Source of the DNA: an uncultured bacterium | Lineage (GTDB): Bacteria; Bacillota; Clostridia; Oscillospirales; Ruminococcaceae | Assembly: GCA_934875375.1 (NCBI GenBank) | Contig: CAKXHL010000011.1 | Span: 12,498 to 76,497 of the forward strand | Direction of reading: 5' to 3' | DNA: 64,000 bases | In this document: in pieces, positions 46,646 through 56,451 of the stretch | How positions within the stretch are numbered: the stretch's first letter is position 1 | How the letters are laid out: every line of letters starts with the position of its first letter | Notes under the pieces: generated by a model | Told to the model about the DNA's origin: nothing | The model's database searches: none | What the model saw: the letters and a program-made list of their open reading frames with translations, nothing else | Program-made: the position numbers and the translations under genes

Positions 46646-48525
46646 TGCCTGCTCCCCCCTTTGTCATTGGATTGGGCCACCGAAACTGCGCACAGCGGGA
46701 TCGACATGCCGAAAATCGCGCCGCCGCCCGGATTGTCCTCCACCCACATGCTGCCGCCGAATTTTCCGCGGACCACGGTATTGGAAATATACAGCCCCAG
46801 CCCGGTGCCCATAGTCCCTTTGCTGGTGATCATCTCTTTAAACAGCCGCTTTTTCACCTGCGGCTTCACGCCCGGGCCGGTATCCTTTACATAGATTTTC
46901 AAGTCGTCCCCGTCCTGCTTCACGCCGATGGTAATCACCCCGCCGCCGGACTGTTTCTGCGCATATACGGCGTTGGACAGCAGGTTGTTGAGCACCTGCA
47001 CCAGATTATTGATGTCCCCGTGCAGGGTAAAATCCCGGTTCTCGTCCTCGCCTTCCACCTCCAGCGTACAGTTGCCGCTTTGCAGCTCATGGCGCATCAG
47101 CAGCCTGGAGCGTTCCACCAGTTCGCTGATGGTGAACGAGGTGGATTCGGAAAGGTTGACCGTGGCCGCCTGCCCTTTGATCGCGGTGATGATATCCGAC
47201 ATATACGCCGTTGCATCCCGGATGCGCTGGAACCATTCGCCCATTTCGCCGTAGATTTCCCGGTAATTATCCGGGGTGACTTCCGCATCCCCCAGGCTGC
47301 CGGAGCATTCCTCCACCAGGTCCTCCACGGCGGAAACACAGCCGGAAATACTCATAATCGGCGTTTTCAGGTTGTGGGTCAGGCCGCCCATCATCTGCCC
47401 CAAAAAAGCCATGCGCTCCTGTTCCATCATTCTCCTCTGACTGTCCTGCAGCTGCTGCATGCTCTTTTTCAGCTGGGTGATGTCTTTGTAAATCACCACA
47501 AACCCGGAAAGTTTTTCATGAATGATCAGCGGCGTCACATCGGTGATGTAGTAATTCTTTTTATACAAATCCCCTTCGTACACGCCTACCGCCTGTTCAT
47601 AGGAAACGGTGGAACCGCTTTGGCGGCAGGAGTCGATGGCGGTCATGAGATTATAAACCGCCGTCTTTTTCGCCACGTCCTCTTCCTGCACGCTCTCGGA
47701 CAGGTAATGGTTTTCCGAAATGCCGAAACGGGAAGCAAACATCTCCTCAAACGGCTTATTGTAGGTGATGACCAGCCCCTCGTCGCTGAGCACCAGATAA
47801 CAGTCGGTAATCCAGTCCAGGATATGCTGGGTTGCGATGGGCTTAATGTCCAGCAGATGCAGCTGATAAATGGCGATTCCATTGCACACAATCGTCGCCA
47901 CAAAGCTCAAAGGCGTTGCGGTAATCGGGATATCAGGCGGCCCGAAGGTGGCGATTGAGCTGACCACCAGAGGAACGATGCCGCCGACGGAAAAGAGGAT
48001 ACACTGTTTTAAATACAGGCGGCTGTCGTTTTTTATCGCAAAGCTGATCATCAAAACAATGCCGGTGACCAGGCAGAAATAGGTATAGATACCGGAAAGA
48101 TAAATATAAGGCCCGAACACGATCTCACTTTTGACCACGGAAAATACCCGGTACTGCAAATGGTGAATCGGGTTCGTCCAGACGATCAGATTGGTCAGGA
48201 AAGGCACCAGCAAAGTTGCCCAGCCCAAAGGCCGCATTCTCTCCCAGCCTTTGGTGAACACCAGCGCAATGCACAAGGTGAAAGCCGGAGAAAAGGCAAC
48301 GCCGATATAGGTCAAAGAATCCCACACCCAAAGCATCGCCGTATTGGCCGGGTCGGTATATTTCATACATAACAGCGCTGCCAGCCAAACGCCAAAGGAC
48401 ACTGCGATCCCCAGATAAAGTTTATGGATCAGCGGCAGATGCCGCATTTTTACGCTCCATATGATAAAAAGCCCAATGGCAACAAGAATAACCGTAAATA
48501 TGGTTGCCACCCAATCGGAAATCAT
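46642..48525 (-). CDS. Membrane histidine kinase with N-terminal 7TM-like module and PAS domain
   Basis: 627 residues. Seven or eight helices in residues 1-220 (VATIFTVILVAIGLFIIWSV; CLVTGIVLMISFAI) resemble the 7TM module of clostridial sensor kinases. A PAS domain (DCYLVLSDEGLVITYNKPFE) follows, then the H-box GGLTHNLKTPIMSISG near residue 381, N-box LVQVLNNLLSNAVYAQ, G1 YVKDTGPGV and G2 GTMGTGLGLYIS. Its start is 15 bases after the NRPS stop. Partner of the HD-GYP regulator; may sense the product or a related lipid. Confidence 0.88.
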   Translation of the reverse strand: MISDWVATIFTVILVAIGLFIIWSVKMRHLPLIHKLYLGIAVSFGVWLAALLCMKYTDPANTAMLWVWDSLTYIGVAFSPAFTLCIALVFTKGWERMRPLGWATLLVPFLTNLIVWTNPIHHLQYRVFSVVKSEIVFGPYIYLSGIYTYFCLVTGIVLMISFAIKNDSRLYLKQCILFSVGGIVPLVVSSIATFGPPDIPITATPLSFVATIVCNGIAIYQLHLLDIKPIATQHILDWITDCYLVLSDEGLVITYNKPFEEMFASRFGISENHYLSESVQEEDVAKKTAVYNLMTAIDSCRQSGSTVSYEQAVGVYEGDLYKKNYYITDVTPLIIHEKLSGFVVIYKDITQLKKSMQQLQDSQRRMMEQERMAFLGQMMGGLTHNLKTPIMSISGCVSAVEDLVEECSGSLGDAEVTPDNYREIYGEMGEWFQRIRDATAYMSDIITAIKGQAATVNLSESTSFTISELVERSRLLMRHELQSGNCTLEVEGEDENRDFTLHGDINNLVQVLNNLLSNAVYAQKQSGGGVITIGVKQDGDDLKIYVKDTGPGVKPQVKKRLFKEMITSKGTMGTGLGLYISNTVVRGKFGGSMWVEDNPGGGAIFGMSIPLCAVSVAQSNDKGGSRQ

Positions 48526-48540
48526 CCTGCTCTTCCTCCT

Positions 48541-51500
48541 TTAGCGATCTTGAGAAAATGCCCGCAGCAAAACCGAAGGTTCCGCCGGCGCACGGGCAAT
48601 CCCCAGCGCGGCCAGCTGCCGCCGGGTCTTGACATCACTGACCTGAATGCGGACCGCCGGCCCTGCGCAGGCGCGGTTCCACAAATCCACAAGCGCGGAA
48701 AGGGCCTCCGGGCCGTTGGTTTCCAGCCCCTTTGCCAATATCCCGGGAAATGCTTTCTCCGGCACAACGGCAAGCTGCGGGCAGACCGCCCGGGCCGCAG
48801 ACTCCAGCGGATAAAGGCGCCCCAGCAGATGCCAGACCCTGCCGCCGCCCTCCCGCAGGGCAACAATTTCCCGGGCGCAAACGTCTACCGGCGTCAAATC
48901 CACCGGCACCGACGCCAGACAATCCGGCATGGCGCCCAGGACGGCGATGCTCCGCAACAGCCGGAAAAATGCGTTTTGCTCCGGATTTTTCTGGAACACA
49001 CCGTCGCTGGCGCGGCCCACCAGCCTTCCCACCCGGTAAATCCGGGCGTCCAGGCCGTTCTGCACCGCCTGCCGTACCTGCTGCTCTGCCAGGAATTTGG
49101 ACTTTACATATCCGTTGTCCTGCCAGTTCTGGCCAATATCCAGATCATTCTCGTCAAACTGCGCGGCAGATTCCGGCAGATCCAGCAGATATTCCCCGCT
49201 GACGCTTGCCGTAGAAATATGGTGCAGGCGGGCGTCGGCCTTTTGGGCAAACGCGATCATCTCTTTTGTGCCGCCCAAATTGACTGCCAGCAATTCCTTT
49301 TCCTCCGCCGCATAGTGGCGGACATCCGCCGCGCTGTGGTAAACCTCCTCCACCCGCGAGGCCAGCGACGCGTAATCCGTCTGCGCCATGCCCAGATTGG
49401 GAAGCGTTATATCCGCGCGGAGAATTTCTATTTTCGCGGTATTTTCCTGTATCCAGTCATACCCGAAATCATCGCACAGTATCTGCAACAGCCGCGCGCC
49501 GTTTCCGTCCCGCAGCAGGCAGATCACTTTCGGTGCGCCGGCCTGCAGCAGCGCGGCCAACAAATGCGCGCCCAAAAATCCCGTCGTGCCGGTGAGCAGC
49601 ACCGTTCCCAGCGGCCGGGCTGCTGCAGGCCTGGAACGCTGCGGCTTCTGCAAAGAGGCCGGGCCCGGGCTGCGGGCAAGGGTGCCGGTGAGCAGCGCCG
49701 CCTGCTCCCGCGCGGTTGGATGGGCATAAAACTGCGTCAGGGTCAGGGCATATCCTTTATTGAAGTAACGGCTGAGCACATTGAGCGCCGCCAGCGAACT
49801 GCCGCCCTGCTCAAAGAAAGAACGGTCCGGCAGCAGATCGCCGCTGCCCAGCACCTGCTGCCAAATTTGCAGCAGCTCGTCCTCTCCGCCCAGATGCCGG
49901 TCCGGCTTTGTCCCGGCAGCATCCGCCGGGCCGCCTGACTGCAAAGGCCGATCCGAAACCGGGGCCTCCTGCGCCGGGGCAAACGGCTGCTCCTGCGGGA
50001 AAGGCGGCTGTGCCGGGCTTTCTTCCGCTTTGGGGCCTGGTTTGGATTCTTTCCTGCCTTCTCCCGGCAGATCCTGCTGCTGTGCCAACTGCCGCAGAGC
50101 GGGCAGATCCAGCTTGCCGCTGGCCGTATAGGGCATCTGCGGCAGGCGCCGGTAAGAGGACGGAACCATATAAGAGGGCAGCTGCTCCTGCAGCCGCGCT
50201 TGGATCTGTTCTGCGGCGGGCGGATTTTCCCCAGTGCAGGTAAAAAACGCCAGCAGTTCGGCTGAGCCGTCCGCCTTTTTCAAGGGCAGCACCGCCGCCT
50301 CGGATATGGGCTCTATCTTTCCGATCGCTTCCCGAATCTCATCCAGCTCTACCCGCTGGCCATTGATCTTCACCTGCGCGTCCCGGCGCCCCAGAAAATC
50401 CAGATTGCCGTCGGCCCGCAGGCGGCCCATGTCCCCGCTGCGGTACATTTTTTCTCCGGGGAAAAACGGGTCCGGCAAAAACGCCTGCGCCGTCAAATCC
50501 TCCCGGCCGATGTAGCCCGCCGCCAGACAGTCGCCTGCCAGGTACAGCTCGCCGCACGCGCTGGGGAAAACCGGATTTCTTTTTTCATCCAGCACATAAA
50601 CGCGGCAGTTGCGCAGCGGTTTGCCGATATGAACCGGAACCCCTTCCTGCAGCTGAGCGGCTGTCACATAAACGGCCGCCTCTGTCGGTCCGTACAGGTT
50701 GAAAACTTTTGCCTTGCTCACCGAGCGAAAATCCCGGAACAGACCTTCGCTCACCGCTTCCCCCACCAGGATGATCCGGTCCAGGCCGGGCGCTGCGGCG
50801 CAAAAGGCGTCGCTGCCCAGGCAAAGCCGCAGGCGGGAGGGGGTAAACTGCATCATCTTCACCGCGTACCGCTCCATCAGGGCCGCCGTTTCCCAGGGCA
50901 AAAGCATCTGCTCATCGTCCGCCAGCACCACGGGAATCCCCATGGCCAGCGGCAGCAGGCTTTCGGTAATAAAGGTATCGAACACCACATTGGTGGTGCA
51001 GAGGATCGGCCCGTCCAAACCGGCCATCCACTCTTTCATGCCGCCCAGCAGGTTGGACAGCGCCCGGTGGCGCAGCATCACGCCTTTGGGCTGCCCGGTT
51101 GAGCCGGAAGTATACAGCACATACATCAAATCTTCCCCGCCGGTTTCACAGGGCAGATAAGGCGCGCCCGCACCGGAATCCAGCGCAACGCACCGGCAGG
51201 GCAAATCCTCCTGCGCCAGCTTTGCCAGCGCCGTTTTTCCGCACAGGGCGATCTTCACCCCGGCAGTCTGCATCATATAGGAAATCCGTTTGACCGGATT
51301 GGTTTGCAAAAAAGGCACATAGGCGCAGCCCGCCAGCAAAATCCCCAGCATCCCCTCGAAAACGCCTTCCTCCCGGCGGCAGCAAAGGCCGATCCGGTCG
51401 CCTTTGACGGCGCCCTCCTGCCGCAGCCCGGCGGCGATCTGCCGCGCCCGCTGCATCAGCTGCCAGTAGGTAACGGCCCGGTCCTGACAAAAATAGGCGG

Positions 51501-54500
51501 TCTCATCGGGGGTAAGCTGCGCGCGGTTTTCGATCATCCGATGCACCGGCTGATTCAGATAAGGGGAGGACAGAAGGTTCGGCTCCTCCCAGTAGGTCAG
51601 CCGGTCCCGCACCGAAAGCTTTGGCAGCTCGTCCACTGTCTGCGCCGTATCCCGCACCATCCCGCTCAGAATGGCTTCATAGCTTCTGGCGTACAGCTGC
51701 GCCGTCTCCGGCGCGAACAGGCTGGAGGCGTACTCCAGGACAAAACGGTAGCCATCCTCCTGCTGATAGGCCTCCATGCTCAAATCCAGCTTGGCGCTGC
51801 CGGTCGGGACCGGCAGATAGGTAAGCGGCTGCCCGTCCAGCACAAAGCGGTCGGCCCGCAGGGGGCGCAGGGAAAACAACGCCTGATACAGCGCGTTCTG
51901 CGCAAGGCTGCGCGGAAGCTCCAGCATCGACACCAGCTCTTCCAGCGGCATGGCCTGATGGTCCAGCAGGCCTGCCGTTTCCACCCGCAGCTGCTCCAAA
52001 AGGTCGGACACGGACATCTGCTCTGTCAGTGTCAGCCGCAGCGGTAAAGTATTCAAAAAAGGGCCGCAGACCCGCCGCAGCTGCGGCTGCAAACGCCCGG
52101 AAACCGGCGTGCCGACCAGCAGATCCCGCTTGCCGCTGACGGCGGACAGAAGGATGCCGTAGGCCGCCGCAAACAGCATAAAAGGGGTGATCCCCTTTTG
52201 ACGGCACAGCTGCTCGCACGCTTCGCTCAGCGGCTGGGGTAAAGCAAAGCTCACCTGCCTGCCTTTAAAATCAAAGACCGGCGGGCGCGGATAATCGGTG
52301 GGAAGCTCCAGCCCTTCGGGCGCAGCCGACAGTTTTTCGCTCCAGTACTGCCGGTCCGGCAGGCTGGAGGTTTCCTTTTTGGACTGTTGGTAAGCCCAGT
52401 CGATATAGCTTACCTGCGGCATCTCCGGCTCTTTCTGCTGATACAGCCGGTCCAACCGCTCCATCACCAGCGGCGTGCTGAGCCCGTCGCCGACGATATG
52501 GTGGCTGTCCATCAGCAAATACCAATGATCCGCGCCGTCTGTCCACAGTGCCGCCCGGAAAAGCGGCGCCTTTGCCAGATCAAACGGGCGCAGAAAGCCG
52601 TCGGCCGCCTGCTCCAGTGAAAGGGCCTCCAGCACCGGCAGCTCAAACATTACCCGATCTGCCAGCTGGCAATACAATCCGTCCGGCCCCATGTGAAACG
52701 ACGCGCGGAACAGCTCTTCCCGATCGGCCAGCGTTTGGAACGCCTGCCGCAGGCGGGAAATGTCCGGCGCAAAAGAAAGCGCAAACGCACCGGGCATGTG
52801 GTAAGCATAGCCGATTTCCGCCCGACAGGACTGCACATAGATACTCTGCTGAACCAGCGAAACGGGATATCTGCCGCACAGCGGCGCTTTTTCCAGTAAA
52901 TCCGCCGCCGCTTTGTCCGCCTGCTGACCGTCTAAAAACGCGGCCACCTGCCGCGCCGTCCGGCAGACATACAGATCCGAAATTCTCAGGCTTTTTCCGG
53001 TTTGCCGGGCAATTTCTCCAATGGCCTCCATCGCGTTGAGCGAATTGCCGCCATGAAGGAAGTAGTCGCTGTCCGCCCCCAGAGAAGGCTGGGACAAAAT
53101 CCGCCGGAAAATATCCAAAAGCTCCTGCTCCCACCGCGTATGGGGCAAATCGTCCTTTTCTTCCATCCTCGGCGCGGGCAGGCTGTTTTCATCCACTTTG
53201 CCGCTGGCGGTATAAGGGAGTTTTGCCAGCCGGACGATGGAAGAAGGAACCATGTACCGCGGCAGGTATTCCCCGATGAACCGCATCAGTTCCCCTTGGG
53301 GAAGCGGTTCGTCGGAGGTATAGTAAGCGGCCAGGATCCCCTGCCCGTTTTGTTCCAATACTTTTGCGGCTGCCGCTTTTACCTGCGGGTGGGCGGCCAG
53401 GCGCGCCGCAACCTCCTGCGGCTCAATCCGCAGCCCCCGCAGCTTCACCTGCCGGTCGGTCCGCCCTGCCAAAAGCAGCTCGCCCTCCTGCGTCCAGCAG
53501 GCCAGATCTCCGGTGCGGTAGATCCGCTCTCCCGCTTCAAATGGGCTGGCAAAAAAGCTTTGCTCGGTCAGCTGCGGCGCGCCGCGGTACCCGCGCCCCA
53601 CGCATATGCCGCCTACATACAAATCCCCGTATACGCCCACCGGCAGCGGCTGCATCCAACGGTCCAGCACGTACAGCCGACAGTTTTCCATCGGCTTGCC
53701 CGCTGTGATGGCAGCGCAGCCGTTTAACCGTTTGATACTGACGGCCACCGTCGTCTCCGACGGGCCGTACTGATTGTAGATATCAGCGGTGGTCAGCTGC
53801 TGCAGGCGGTGCAGAAGATCCGCCGGAAAAGCCTCTCCGCCGCAGATAATGCTGCGCAGTCCGCTTACCGCCCGGGCAAAATCCGGCTGCTGCAAAAAGG
53901 CCGACAGCCGGGAGGGGGTCAGCGACAGAAATCCCACCCCAAACGACCGGATCAAATCCGCCAGCTTCTGCGGGGATTCTTCCTCTTCTTCCCGAGGCAG
54001 TACCACCGTGCGCCCGTCCAGCATGGCGGCGGCGCTTTCCAATACAAATGCGTCAAACCCCACGTTGCACACCGAAAGCACCGCGCCAGCGCCGTATACT
54101 GCCTGCATGGCCTGCGACAGGTTCAAAAGGCTCCAGCGGCTGATCTCCACCCCTTTTGGCACGCCGGTGCTGCCGGAAGTGTAGACGACATATGCCAAGG
54201 CATCCGGCGGCACGGCCCGCGCCGGCGCCTGGCTTTCCGGCAGGTTTTCCATATCCACGCAGGCGATGGGCGCCGGGTCCACTCCCAGCCGCGCCAGAAT
54301 CTGCGGCGTGCTCAACACCGCCTGCGCGCCGCTTTGGGAAAGGATTTGCCGAATGCGGCCGGCGGGCAGATCGCAGGACAGCAGCAGGTAGGGCACTCCG
54401 GCGCGCATTGCCCCCAGCATTGCCGCGTACAGCTGCGGCGTGCGGGGCAGAAGGACGGCGGCCAAAGGAGGCTCTTTTTCCCGCTTTTGGCCGTCCAGCG

Positions 54501-56022
54501 CGTTTTCCAGCACGGCGGCGACCTGCGCCGCCTGGCGCTCCAGCGTTTGATAATCCGTCCGGCTGCCAGCAAAAATCAGCGCCGACCGGGTGGGGTGCGC
54601 CTGCGCCGCAGCAGAAAATTTCTCGTAAAGATCCACAGGGGGAAGCGGCGTTTCGGTCTGGTTAAAAGCATACAGCACCTGATCCCGCAATGTACGGGGA
54701 AGAATCCCCACCTCTGCCAGGGGTTTTTCCGGATCGTTGAGCGCTTCGTCCAAAATCCGCGTCAGGCACTGATGCAGCACTTCGATCTGCTGTTCGGAAA
54801 AAACCTGGGTCAGATAGTCATACTCCACCGAAAACTGGCGGCCGCCCTCCATATTGCTCAGGTGAACGCACAGCTGCTCCGCCTGAAAACCGCTGTAATA
54901 CCACCGTCCGGAAAAAGCGGCGGCCTCGCTTCTCTGGGTAAAAATCCGGCTGTCCTGATAGGACAGGGCAATCTGGAACAGGCGCCCTTCGCCCATTTTC
55001 TGCCCGCGCGCCAGCCGCTGAATGCGCCCAAACGGAAGGCGCTGGTGCCGCAGCAGCTCATACCAATGCTCCGTAAACACCTCGCTGAACTGGGAAAATC
55101 CCTTTGTCTCATCCATCGGGCACCAAAAGGGAAGGGTGCTGACAAACATGCCGGTTGTCTGTTTGGTTGTAAAATTGGAGCGGTTAAACACCGGAACGCC
55201 AATCACGGGATTTTCCAGGCGGGCCGCTTTTTTCAGATAGATGGCCAAGGCCATGTAAAACACAGCAAAAGGCGCCACCCGCCGCTGCTGGCAAAAACGC
55301 ATCATCGCATAGCTGACACTTTTGGGCAGCAGATAGCTTTTGCGCTCTCCCACCGGGCTGACCGCCGCGCTGTGAACCTGCTGGAGCGAGGCCGGCTCGC
55401 AGCTTTGCTCGAAGAGCGCTGCCCAGTAAGCCTCATCTTTTCGGCAGGCGGCGCTTTGCAGATACTGCTGCTCCTCGCTGACATGCAGCCGGTATTCCGG
55501 CGCAGGCGGCAGCTGCACCGTGCGCCCTTCCAGCAAATCCAGATAGATTTTTTGCAGTTTGTTGCACAAAAGCACCTGAGACCAGCCGTCGGAAATCAGG
55601 TGATGCAGTTTCATCAGGATCCCGCCGTCGTTCTCACCGGTTTTAAACAGCCAAAAACGGCACAAAGCGCCGCCCAGAACCGGCATCGGTTCTCGGGCCA
55701 GTGCCTGCGCCCAGTTTTCTACGCCGTCCTGCCCCGACAGAGAAAAATCGAACACTGGGACCGCCTCTTCCTCCATCGGCACAATATACTGAACCAATTT
55801 TCCTTCCCGCATTTCGATACGGGTGCGCAACGAAGAATCGGACTCCAGGAGCAGGCGGATGCTCTTTTGCAAAAGATCCAGCCGGAACGGTCCTTGAATC
55901 CGTACCGAGGTTGTAATGTGATTGATTGAAGTGCCGGAATATGCCCTCTCTAAATCCCAGATATTCTGCTGACTCTGGGACAAAGGGAAAGCTGCATTTT
56001 CCTCATGCATCCGCTGTGTCAC
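48541..56022 (-). CDS. Two-module nonribosomal peptide synthetase ending in a reductase domain (C-A-T-C-A-T-R)
   Basis: About 2493 residues, intact. Start taken as GTG at 56022, 5 bases after GGAGG; in-frame ATGs at 56043, 56034 and 56010 are alternatives. Domains: C1 (HHLISDG near 140), A1 (YTSGSTGVPKG near 617), T1 (LHGGNSL near 992), C2 (HHIVGDG near 1173), A2 (YTSGSTGQPKG near 1637), a Pro/Gln/Glu-rich linker of about 65 residues, T2 (QGGSSL near 2072) and a thioester reductase domain (LLTGTTGFLGAHLL near 2139; YVKSK near 2303). All catalytic motifs look functional. The eight pocket residues after D-A or D-T read A1 D,A,L,S,I,G,Q,V,A and A2 D,T,T,Q,I,V,L,V,Y by my alignment to GrsA; neither gives a confident substrate. 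A C domain first implies acyl transfer; the R domain implies release as an aldehyde. Confidence 0.95.
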   Translation of the reverse strand: MTQRMHEENAAFPLSQSQQNIWDLERAYSGTSINHITTSVRIQGPFRLDLLQKSIRLLLESDSSLRTRIEMREGKLVQYIVPMEEEAVPVFDFSLSGQDGVENWAQALAREPMPVLGGALCRFWLFKTGENDGGILMKLHHLISDGWSQVLLCNKLQKIYLDLLEGRTVQLPPAPEYRLHVSEEQQYLQSAACRKDEAYWAALFEQSCEPASLQQVHSAAVSPVGERKSYLLPKSVSYAMMRFCQQRRVAPFAVFYMALAIYLKKAARLENPVIGVPVFNRSNFTTKQTTGMFVSTLPFWCPMDETKGFSQFSEVFTEHWYELLRHQRLPFGRIQRLARGQKMGEGRLFQIALSYQDSRIFTQRSEAAAFSGRWYYSGFQAEQLCVHLSNMEGGRQFSVEYDYLTQVFSEQQIEVLHQCLTRILDEALNDPEKPLAEVGILPRTLRDQVLYAFNQTETPLPPVDLYEKFSAAAQAHPTRSALIFAGSRTDYQTLERQAAQVAAVLENALDGQKREKEPPLAAVLLPRTPQLYAAMLGAMRAGVPYLLLSCDLPAGRIRQILSQSGAQAVLSTPQILARLGVDPAPIACVDMENLPESQAPARAVPPDALAYVVYTSGSTGVPKGVEISRWSLLNLSQAMQAVYGAGAVLSVCNVGFDAFVLESAAAMLDGRTVVLPREEEEESPQKLADLIRSFGVGFLSLTPSRLSAFLQQPDFARAVSGLRSIICGGEAFPADLLHRLQQLTTADIYNQYGPSETTVAVSIKRLNGCAAITAGKPMENCRLYVLDRWMQPLPVGVYGDLYVGGICVGRGYRGAPQLTEQSFFASPFEAGERIYRTGDLACWTQEGELLLAGRTDRQVKLRGLRIEPQEVAARLAAHPQVKAAAAKVLEQNGQGILAAYYTSDEPLPQGELMRFIGEYLPRYMVPSSIVRLAKLPYTASGKVDENSLPAPRMEEKDDLPHTRWEQELLDIFRRILSQPSLGADSDYFLHGGNSLNAMEAIGEIARQTGKSLRISDLYVCRTARQVAAFLDGQQADKAAADLLEKAPLCGRYPVSLVQQSIYVQSCRAEIGYAYHMPGAFALSFAPDISRLRQAFQTLADREELFRASFHMGPDGLYCQLADRVMFELPVLEALSLEQAADGFLRPFDLAKAPLFRAALWTDGADHWYLLMDSHHIVGDGLSTPLVMERLDRLYQQKEPEMPQVSYIDWAYQQSKKETSSLPDRQYWSEKLSAAPEGLELPTDYPRPPVFDFKGRQVSFALPQPLSEACEQLCRQKGITPFMLFAAAYGILLSAVSGKRDLLVGTPVSGRLQPQLRRVCGPFLNTLPLRLTLTEQMSVSDLLEQLRVETAGLLDHQAMPLEELVSMLELPRSLAQNALYQALFSLRPLRADRFVLDGQPLTYLPVPTGSAKLDLSMEAYQQEDGYRFVLEYASSLFAPETAQLYARSYEAILSGMVRDTAQTVDELPKLSVRDRLTYWEEPNLLSSPYLNQPVHRMIENRAQLTPDETAYFCQDRAVTYWQLMQRARQIAAGLRQEGAVKGDRIGLCCRREEGVFEGMLGILLAGCAYVPFLQTNPVKRISYMMQTAGVKIALCGKTALAKLAQEDLPCRCVALDSGAGAPYLPCETGGEDLMYVLYTSGSTGQPKGVMLRHRALSNLLGGMKEWMAGLDGPILCTTNVVFDTFITESLLPLAMGIPVVLADDEQMLLPWETAALMERYAVKMMQFTPSRLRLCLGSDAFCAAAPGLDRIILVGEAVSEGLFRDFRSVSKAKVFNLYGPTEAAVYVTAAQLQEGVPVHIGKPLRNCRVYVLDEKRNPVFPSACGELYLAGDCLAAGYIGREDLTAQAFLPDPFFPGEKMYRSGDMGRLRADGNLDFLGRRDAQVKINGQRVELDEIREAIGKIEPISEAAVLPLKKADGSAELLAFFTCTGENPPAAEQIQARLQEQLPSYMVPSSYRRLPQMPYTASGKLDLPALRQLAQQQDLPGEGRKESKPGPKAEESPAQPPFPQEQPFAPAQEAPVSDRPLQSGGPADAAGTKPDRHLGGEDELLQIWQQVLGSGDLLPDRSFFEQGGSSLAALNVLSRYFNKGYALTLTQFYAHPTAREQAALLTGTLARSPGPASLQKPQRSRPAAARPLGTVLLTGTTGFLGAHLLAALLQAGAPKVICLLRDGNGARLLQILCDDFGYDWIQENTAKIEILRADITLPNLGMAQTDYASLASRVEEVYHSAADVRHYAAEEKELLAVNLGGTKEMIAFAQKADARLHHISTASVSGEYLLDLPESAAQFDENDLDIGQNWQDNGYVKSKFLAEQQVRQAVQNGLDARIYRVGRLVGRASDGVFQKNPEQNAFFRLLRSIAVLGAMPDCLASVPVDLTPVDVCAREIVALREGGGRVWHLLGRLYPLESAARAVCPQLAVVPEKAFPGILAKGLETNGPEALSALVDLWNRACAGPAVRIQVSDVKTRRQLAALGIARAPAEPSVLLRAFSQDR

Positions 56023-56110
56023 GATATCCTCCATCTCATTCATTGCCAAATTGAAAAAGGCCCGTTTGATTTTTTCTGTTTTTCACAAAATACACGATAT
56101 CCCATTTTTA

Positions 56111-56139
56111 TTTATACCTTGAAATTGACGAAAAAGCAA
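56111..56139 (-). promoter_or_regulatory. Candidate promoter of the NRPS operon
   Basis: Minus strand TTGCTT (56139-56134), 17-bp spacer, TATAAA (56116-56111), about 90 bases before the NRPS start. Confidence 0.55.
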
Positions 56140-56451
56140 GAAAAACAGGAAAAAAGTCTGCATAAAAAGAGGGAAAATCAGGATTTTTGCGGGAAAGCGG
56201 CAAAGTTGTGGAATAATATGTATTTTTATTCCATACTTTCATCCATTTTCCTCCTCCCTCCGTCTTCTTTTTCCAGGGATAAGCGACCAGGACGCTCACA
56301 GATCCCGCTGATTTTGCCATTTACTTTTGGGGAAATTTGGGGAAAGGGGGATGTATAATAGAGTTCCATGTTCTGCGGCTGCAAAAAATCCCGGTTCGGA
56401 CCAAAAGCCGCATTTTTTCCGTAACCCAAAACAGAAAGGCAGGAGATTTTT
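56140..56451. other. Intergenic region between the NRPS operon and the phzF remnant
   Basis: No gene seen. It is AT-rich near the NRPS promoter and contains the presumed promoter of the phzF-like gene, whose start follows AGGAGATTTTT at about 56441. Confidence 0.4.

Noticed and set aside
43796..47958. Long plus-strand frames opposite the ligase, HD-GYP and kinase genes
   Set aside because: Antisense to genes with full catalytic motifs; composition is atypical and no start signals are present.
53809..55929. A 706-codon open frame on the plus strand opposite the NRPS gene
   Set aside because: It lies antisense to well-conserved NRPS domains, has no ribosome binding site and its translation is rich in His/Arg/Gln without any recognisable fold. 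It is a GC-driven shadow.
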